This document shows positions 24,327-28,688 of a DNA stretch of 28,688 nt, piece after piece. The stretch is from positions 1-28,688 of the IMG/VR virus record IMGVR_UViG_3300003690_000060; one strand, 5' to 3'. Both the position numbers and the translations under genes were made by a program. Below the pieces are notes generated by a model that saw nothing but the letters and a program-made list of their open reading frames with translations, did not search any database and was not told the DNA's origin. Positions within the stretch are counted from its first letter, which is position 1. Every line of letters starts with the position of its first letter. The stretch is from a virus.

Positions 24327-25169
24327 CTATACTGCGCTATCATAAAATCTAATCCACCGATCAGTTCCGTTAATGCTCACGCGAATTGCACCTTGCTTTC
24401 CTCCCGCACTTGCCGTTGAAGAAGACAGACTGGCTGTGCTGTCAACCGCGGTAGTACCATCAAAGTAAATGAATTCCTGGTCAGCATCATCCTGATCCAG
24501 ATTGATGACGGCTATTCCTGCCGTTGATCCAGTCTGGTTTACCTCAAGTTTTGCTGACTGCGGCGATAGAACGCCAATGCCAATGCGGTTGTCGCCGGCA
24601 TCGGACACAAAGTTGTTGGGATCACTTGATCCTTCCACCCTGAAATCATAGTCTCCTGCGTCATCATTGACAGTTACATTGCCACCATCAAACTTAGAAG
24701 TTCCACCTGTGACATCCAATTGTCCGTTAGCCTTTATATTTCCAGTGTCGGCGATAACATCATAAGCCGTTGATCCGTCCGTGTAAATCAATTGCTTTGC
24801 TCCTCGCGTAAGGATTACTGCTGTTCCCCCTGACGGTCCAAAGCTTAAAGTGTAGGAGTTAACTACGGATGTTGTGGCATCCTCTATGATGTACCAGTTG
24901 GAAGAGGCCTCACATGTTACTGTTGAACTCCCACCTACTGAATCAAGGTTTCCTGTAAATTTTATTATCGCACGCGATTGTGTATCACCGGATCCATCCC
25001 CACCGTTAACGACTGTCAACGCTTGACTAGTAGCCGCAACAGCGATTGCTGAATATCCTTTTAACGCGTACTCAAGTTTCTGAAGGTTGTAATTTGTATT
25101 AGTCCCCCACGTTCCGGAATCCGAACCGGTACTCATCAAGTATAAATTTAATTGGGTCGAATAAGCCAT
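24327..25169 (-). CDS. Putative tail fibre/structural protein
   Basis: 280 residues from ATG 25169, which is preceded by AGGAGG; a longer frame from 25211 overlaps the upstream gene and is less likely. The N-terminus has YLMSTGSDSGTWGTNTNYNLQKLEYALKGY, a module frequent at the start of marine phage fibre proteins. The rest is Gly/Thr/Ser/Asp-rich beta sequence (SRAIIKFTGNLDS, NIKANGQLDVTGG, NRIGIGVLSPQSAKLEVNQTG), the last of which resembles the repeat before S74 chaperone domains; the S74 domain itself is absent. Probably part of the adsorption apparatus next to the nozzle. Confidence 0.72.
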   Translation of the reverse strand: MAYSTQLNLYLMSTGSDSGTWGTNTNYNLQKLEYALKGYSAIAVAATSQALTVVNGGDGSGDTQSRAIIKFTGNLDSVGGSSTVTCEASSNWYIIEDATTSVVNSYTLSFGPSGGTAVILTRGAKQLIYTDGSTAYDVIADTGNIKANGQLDVTGGTSKFDGGNVTVNDDAGDYDFRVEGSSDPNNFVSDAGDNRIGIGVLSPQSAKLEVNQTGSTAGIAVINLDQDDADQEFIYFDGTTAVDSTASLSSSTASAGGKQGAIRVSINGTDRWIRFYDSAV

Positions 25170-25177
25170 TATTCCTC

Positions 25178-25693
25178 CTAGTCTTCCGATCCTGGACCCA
25201 CAAAGATCCATGTGTTGGTTGCAGAGTCATCCACTGCATTCCATATAATCAAGTTTGGAGTTCCTACTCCGAAAGAAGCCTGAACTCCGTCAGGACTAAC
25301 AGTCGCTGTTCCTGTAACGGTAACGGTTCCCATTCCAAAAGTAGCCTGCACTCCGCTGACATCATACTTTGATATCAGTACAACATTGCCTACGGAGAAC
25401 GCCGCCTGCACTCCGCTTGGAGAGACAACTGCCGTTCCTGTCACGGTGACAGTGCCCATTCCAAAAGTGATTTGCACTCCAGAAGGACTGACGGTCGCTG
25501 TTCCCGTAACGGTGACAGATCCTACTCCAAACGCCGCCTGCACTCCGGCAGGACTGACGGTGGCAGTTCCCGTAACGGTGGCAGTTCCTAATGAAAAGGT
25601 TGCCTGTACACCACTAAAGGTTACAACCGTGTGCGTCGGAACCCCTGAAAAAGGGAACCGCGCGAAACTAAAAGCCCCAAACGTAGAAGCCAT
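25178..25693 (-). CDS. Tandem-repeat beta protein, putative tail fibre component
   Basis: 171 residues, of which 28-145 consist of six copies of a 20-22 residue repeat, GVQATFxxGTxTVTGTATVSPx (start residues 28, 50, 72, 94, 114, 136). The fourth copy is shorter and diverged (VVLISKYDVS). Val/Thr alternation suggests stacked beta strands, as in fibre shafts. Related GVxATG/VTVTGxA repeats are widespread in marine phage structural proteins. The C-terminal TNTWIFVGPGSED may be an attachment or cap sequence. The ATG follows immediately after the TAG of the upstream reading frame. Likely a spacer or shaft protein of the tail. Confidence 0.68.
   Translation of the reverse strand: MASTFGAFSFARFPFSGVPTHTVVTFSGVQATFSLGTATVTGTATVSPAGVQAAFGVGSVTVTGTATVSPSGVQITFGMGTVTVTGTAVVSPSGVQAAFSVGNVVLISKYDVSGVQATFGMGTVTVTGTATVSPDGVQASFGVGTPNLIIWNAVDDSATNTWIFVGPGSED
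25259..25612 (-). repeat. In-frame tandem repeat, about 66 bp, six units
   Basis: Coding repeat within the gene at 25178-25693. Units begin at 25612, 25546, 25480, 25414, 25354 and 25288 (minus strand); five intervals are 66, 66, 66, 60 and 66 bp and the last unit is partial. Nucleotide similarity is high between some units (repeated GTAACGGTGACAG-like blocks on the plus strand), so copy number could change by slippage or recombination. Confidence 0.85.
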
Positions 25694-25949
25694 CTAGGCC
25701 TCCGATTTAGGATATTTCAGTTTTATCTCAGCACGCTTGGCGTCTATCGCCGCCTTGTCATCCGTGTCATATAAAGCGACAACTAAATTGGCTTTCCAAT
25801 GCGTTGAGTTGTTCATCTGTTGGTTGTGCTTCATCAACATTCCATTCCTTGATATAAACTCCACTTCCATCATCTTGAAGACTTACATCATTAATAAAAT
25901 TAAGCTCTCTATCTAAATATAATTTAATTTTTGTACTTAACTGTGCCAT
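25694..25949 (-). pseudogene. Small fibre-associated gene with apparent 1-nt frameshift
   Basis: As it stands the frame from ATG 25949 gives 60 residues ending at 25767 with an odd tail (SQFSCRFI). One base out of frame, reading continues with protein-like sequence (ANLVVALYDTDDKAAIDAKR, then EIKLKYPKSEA) to a TAG at 25696-25694, immediately before the next gene's ATG at 25693. Dropping one A from the AAA run at 25795-25793 joins the two into one 84-residue protein and removes an otherwise empty gap of 73 nt. It may be an assembly error, a real mutation, or programmed +1 frameshifting. The N-terminal part (KIKLYLDRELNFINDVSLQDDGSGVYIKEWN) looks conserved. The product is probably a small tail-fibre accessory protein; function unknown. 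Confidence 0.68.
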
Positions 25950-25956
25950 ATTATCC

Positions 25957-26688
25957 TTATGCTATTAACTTAAATCCAGCAAATATTGTCAAACCCCAGT
26001 CACCACTATCACCCTGTATGTCCTGAGTGCTTCCATTATCGTGCCAATAAAGCATTTCCACATAGTCTGACTCCGCTAAAGTCATTGCCCAAGTGCTTTC
26101 AACAGTGTGGTATCCACCATCTGCTGTTGCGCTATTGGTAATGGCAGAATGGATTTTTGTAACTCCATTAAGAGAAGATATCAGTCTTGCGCCAGTTGAA
26201 GTCCAAGCAGTTGCTCTAACATGTGAAGAAAAAAAGTAGTTTCCTGCACTCCCAACTGGAACTGTGAATCTGTAGTTCGTTGATGAATCAAAGGCACTAT
26301 CAGTATCAAAAATTTCAGCATTGAATTGAATTTTAGTAGATGCTCCACTTGCGCATGCTTGTGCAGAGCTTCTATAGACTGAAAACGCTGGAGTGTTATC
26401 TCCACCTGCTGCTATCCATGTGCTATCTCCTGCCAGAAATACAGAACTTGATGCCGTTCCTGTTCCAAGTCGTGCCGTTGGTACAGTTCCACTTCCAAGA
26501 TTCGTTGCATTTAATGCTGTGAAATTAATTCCACTTGATGCTGGCATGGTTGCTGGAGGTGTAAGTGTAGAAGCACTGATGTCCAGTGTTGCTCCACTCG
26601 GTATTGAAACCGTATCACCTGATGTGCCAATCTCCAGAGCCGTTCCGCTTTGGGGATCGAGTTTATCTACTTTTAATACTGATGCCAT
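25957..26688 (-). CDS. Tail fibre protein with C1q/TNF-like C-terminal domain
   Basis: 243 residues. The N-terminus MASVLKVDKLDPQSGTALEIG and IPSGATLDISAS is the fibre-shaft start common in marine phages. A linker NLGSGTVPTARLGTGTASSSVF, GDSTWIAAGG follows (about 62-95). The C-terminal part (about 97-243) resembles a C1q/TNF-like jelly roll: FSVYRSSAQACASGASTKIQF, NAEIFDTDSAF, YRFTVPVGSAGNYFFSSHV and a final LTIFAGFKL. Such domains form trimers at fibre tips and often bind receptors. Its ATG shares a base with the stop of the chaperone-like gene (TAATG). Confidence 0.82.
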   Translation of the reverse strand: MASVLKVDKLDPQSGTALEIGTSGDTVSIPSGATLDISASTLTPPATMPASSGINFTALNATNLGSGTVPTARLGTGTASSSVFLAGDSTWIAAGGDNTPAFSVYRSSAQACASGASTKIQFNAEIFDTDSAFDSSTNYRFTVPVGSAGNYFFSSHVRATAWTSTGARLISSLNGVTKIHSAITNSATADGGYHTVESTWAMTLAESDYVEMLYWHDNGSTQDIQGDSGDWGLTIFAGFKLIA

Positions 26689-27005
26689 TAGGGTTTACTC
26701 CATATTTCGTGTGTTAAATTTCCATCCTCATCTCTTGCGAGAATTAAATCATATTCTTCTTCTGTTGTATAAGTTTGAGGAATATCTCTTAATGATTGTC
26801 GCCATGTCTTGATGTTTTCAGGCATAGTTACATCATCAAAACCCATATAATCTGTTTCCATTAATTTTTTTAATCTTATTTGTCTTATTTCTTCTAGTTT
26901 TCTTCTTGCTCCGTCATCTATATAAGCTTGTTGCCTTGCATCATATTCTGCCTGTTCAGCAACATTCATATCTCTTACTACTCCGTTATTATATGTTTTT
27001 GTCAT
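26688..27005 (-). CDS. Putative tail fibre assembly chaperone
   Basis: 105 residues. The C-terminal half has RLKKLMETDYMGFDDVTMP and WRQSLRDIPQ, matching the phage tail assembly chaperone pattern (L..TDw...DV..p...W..yRqaLRDIp) found next to tail fibre genes. The N-terminal half is a charged helix (EQAEYDARQQAYIDDGARRK). It sits between two fibre genes and shares a base with each neighbour (TAATG). Likely helps fold or trimerise a fibre; the partner is inferred from position. Confidence 0.78.
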   Translation of the reverse strand: MTKTYNNGVVRDMNVAEQAEYDARQQAYIDDGARRKLEEIRQIRLKKLMETDYMGFDDVTMPENIKTWRQSLRDIPQTYTTEEEYDLILARDEDGNLTHEIWSKP

Positions 27006-27805
27006 TATGATACCACCAATCCGTAAACAGTTACTTGTAGTGTAGCTATATCTCCACTGTCAAAAAAGAACTGCATGCCGTCAGCCGTTACATCAGAAGT
27101 AGTATCATTATAAAAACCTCCAAATCTGCTAGTAAAACCATAACCTGTACTATTTGCTGCGCCTTGTGCTGTTCCAATATGATTAAAAGAACAACCTGTA
27201 CTAGTATTATGATCTACCGTTGCATAGAAAATGCCTGAACATCCTCCTTCTTGTGCAACAGTGGATTGACCTTTTATTATTCTAAAAACTGGTCCACCAG
27301 TAGAAGAATTTGAGTCTACACCTGCTGCAGAATAATAATATTGAGCAGAATTATAAGCAGATGCTACATTAGATCCACCTTCTCGCAGTTTAAACTCAAG
27401 AGAGTAACCTGCTGACGCTGCAACTCCCCTTCTTATTACCACCATATAACTATTATAGGTTGTTGAAAAACAATTATCTATATCACCTGTTCCTACATTT
27501 GATGTTATATCTAAATCACCTGTTTGTACCCATACACCACCTGAAGGTGCAACCCATGCACCATCCCCTCGCCAGAAGGTCGAACTCGATGCTGAAGTTC
27601 CTGAATTAAGATTTCCTACTGGTATGTTTCCTGAAAGAGCCGTAGCGTCATTCATTGTTCCACTTACAAGTGTTACATCTGCGTCAGGCAAAGTGACTGT
27701 TTTATTTGCACTCAGACTTGCAGGAGAGGCGATGGTAACACTGCTTGTGTTATCACTCTCGAAAAGCTTTATCGTGCCTGTTCCTTTTACTCTTAGTTCT
27801 GCCAT
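27005..27805 (-). CDS. Tail fibre-like protein
   Basis: 266 residues from ATG 27805. That start is preferred over ATG 27838 because [19 protein letters not shown] is the usual opening of this fibre class; neither start has a clear ribosome site. The shaft start is followed by [18 protein letters not shown] and the linker [22 protein letters not shown], which parallels the linker of the fibre at 25957-26688. The C-terminal part (about 95-266) is a Gly/Ser/Tyr-rich beta domain ([45 protein letters not shown]), a likely tip or receptor-binding domain. It overlaps the upstream small gene by 53 nt. Confidence 0.78.
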   Translation of the reverse strand: MAELRVKGTGTIKLFESDNTSSVTIASPASLSANKTVTLPDADVTLVSGTMNDATALSGNIPVGNLNSGTSASSSTFWRGDGAWVAPSGGVWVQTGDLDITSNVGTGDIDNCFSTTYNSYMVVIRRGVAASAGYSLEFKLREGGSNVASAYNSAQYYYSAAGVDSNSSTGGPVFRIIKGQSTVAQEGGCSGIFYATVDHNTSTGCSFNHIGTAQGAANSTGYGFTSRFGGFYNDTTSDVTADGMQFFFDSGDIATLQVTVYGLVVS

Positions 27806-27935
27806 TAAGAATTGCTTGGTAGTCTGTGTTTTTTTCATTTAATGGAACAAAATGAATCGTATCATCTTGTTTTATTAACTTGTAACAAGTTACTTTATCT
27901 TCTTGATTTTTAATTTTTTTAACTGTTTTAATCAT
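27753..27935 (-). CDS. Small fibre-associated protein, function unknown
   Basis: 60 residues. The first 45 ([39 protein letters not shown]) look like a small phage protein family placed beside tail fibre genes, with the recognisable [12 protein letters not shown] core. The last ~15 residues are basic ([15 protein letters not shown]) and are encoded in the 53-nt overlap with the next fibre gene, so the ending may be a recent extension. It shares one base with the stop of the fibre gene upstream (TAATG). Probably a fibre accessory protein. Confidence 0.58.
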   Translation of the reverse strand: MIKTVKKIKNQEDKVTCYKLIKQDDTIHFVPLNEKNTDYQAILNGRTKSKRNRHDKAFRE

Positions 27936-28688
27936 TATAACTCCGAATCAAATCTAAGGTACGCACTTGTTGAACTTGATACTCGGAGAAATGCTGCAGC
28001 TCCAGTTGTAAATGGTGTCCCTGAATCTGCATCCCAGTTTGTTACTATACTGCTAGGACTTAAGGTAGTATTTGCATTCTCCTGCAAACTTGCCAAAGAA
28101 GAAGCTGTTGCAGCATTATAGTGATTTACTTCCATTCCTACTTCTGTAACAGTAGGATAAACTCGCATAGGAACAGGAAGGTCACAAGTAAGTCTATAAG
28201 CACTAGTGCTATTAGCAAATCCATTAGATTCAGTTGAAGTTTGGTCAGCTGCTATACCATTAATTCCATAAAAATACCTCTGACACCTAGCCAAGTTATC
28301 TCCATAACTTTCGTGCTGGAAAGGTGGTAGAGTTGTTGATGTGTAAGTTCCTACTTCCAATTGAGCAGCAGTAATAGCGATATCATTAGCTGTACTATCA
28401 GCTAAATTCACTTTACCACTTGGAAGATTGTTGGCAGCAGTCTGAGCTTCCCAAGCAGTAGTTGCTTGTGTGCCTCCAGTATAATTTGATCCAGCTCCAA
28501 GATACCATCTAACATCAAAACTAACTACATTATCATCATCCATTACTCCAGTTGTATCTTTTGGAAAATTTAATACTTTATATTCCCAAGTATCTGTTGA
28601 TGAAATTGTATAATTTTGAAATACACTTCTTGAACTATCGTGGTCATATAAGCCACAAGTGAAAATATCTGTTCCTGTTTTATTTGAT
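27935..28688 (-). CDS. Tail fibre/adhesin-like protein, N-terminus cut by window edge
   Basis: The frame is open through the right edge, so the ATG at 28543 is internal; at least 250 residues are visible. The upstream part (CGLYDHDSSRVFQNYTISST, DTWEYKVLNFP) resembles carbohydrate-binding-like modules of phage adhesins. It is followed by VVSFDVRWYLGAG and by AITAAQLEVGTYTSTTLPPF and CQRYFYGI, a combination (QLE-G ... PF ... C-RY) very common before the C-terminal part of phage tail fibre or baseplate adhesins. The end (residues after CQRYFYGI) is a Ser/Thr/Asn-rich beta domain, probably the receptor-contact tip. Confidence 0.78.
   Translation of the reverse strand, partial: SNKTGTDIFTCGLYDHDSSRSVFQNYTISSTDTWEYKVLNFPKDTTGVMDDDNVVSFDVRWYLGAGSNYTGGTQATTAWEAQTAANNLPSGKVNLADSTANDIAITAAQLEVGTYTSTTLPPFQHESYGDNLARCQRYFYGINGIAADQTSTESNGFANSTSAYRLTCDLPVPMRVYPTVTEVGMEVNHYNAATASSLASLQENANTTLSPSSIVTNWDADSGTPFTTGAAAFLRVSSSTSAYLRFDSEL

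Noticed and set aside
25259-25612. CRISPR-like regular repeats
   Set aside because: Units are contiguous, in frame, without unique spacers, and encode a regular protein repeat.
25386-25697. Plus-strand open frame with repeats
   Set aside because: It mirrors the tandem repeats of the minus-strand gene; the minus frame has the operon-like junctions.
1-28688. tRNA genes, integrase, attachment sites, CRISPR arrays
   Set aside because: None could be recognised by eye; nearly all bases are within coding genes and no gap exceeds about 80 nt.

Overview
This window reads as part of the genome of an uncultured marine tailed phage, probably a podovirus. Genes are packed end to end, mostly sharing stop/start bases (TAATG or ATGA). 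All run on the minus strand except one. The set combines T7-like family A DNA polymerase replication, a P22 gp10-like tail nozzle protein, a phage Hsp20, and many small proteins of the type common in marine viral metagenomes. Terminase, portal and major capsid genes are not here, and no integrase, RNA polymerase, tRNA or CRISPR array was seen. The promoters found match the bacterial housekeeping sigma consensus, so host RNA polymerase probably serves at least these transcripts. The host cannot be named from this sequence.

Layout. (1) 1-7745, minus: a replication operon. In transcription order it holds two small unknown genes, an ssDNA-binding-like protein with an SSB-type acidic tail, an archaeo-eukaryotic (AEP, TOTE-type) primase, an HNH endonuclease, a UvrD/Rep-like helicase, a DUF3310 protein, a family A DNA polymerase with Leu at the 762 position, and a GH73/Bax-like glucosaminidase cut by the left edge. 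(2) 7757-7794: two near-consensus promoters that interlock as a mirror-image pair, one firing left into the operon and one right into the only plus-strand gene, an SNF2-like helicase. (3) 9231-10426: Hsp20 and a RecB-like PD-(D/E)XK nuclease, each with its own consensus-like promoter. A hairpin plus T-run inside the SNF2 gene could end leftward transcripts. (4) 10418-22459: virion-associated and unknown genes, including two very large putative internal virion proteins, a Gln-rich protein, a DIPAML/GEFVM-motif protein and a GNAT acetyltransferase, plus a lysis pair (XhlA-like holin candidate and GH24 lysozyme). (5) 22459-28688: the tail nozzle protein and a run of tail-fibre-like genes alternating with small genes. 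One of the small genes appears frameshifted, and one gene encodes six tandem ~22-residue repeats.

How the parts fit. The replication operon supplies primer synthesis (AEP), unwinding (UvrD-like), ssDNA coating and DNA synthesis. The SNF2 helicase and the nuclease flank it. The right-hand genes build the tail, its receptor-binding fibres and the ejected proteins, followed by lysis genes. The strongest leads are the mirror promoter, the AEP/ssDNA-binding pair that both end in SSB-like tails, the fibre/small-gene cassette, and recurring short C-terminal Gly-Gly motifs in the virion block. All family assignments were made by eye from motifs; no database search was run.
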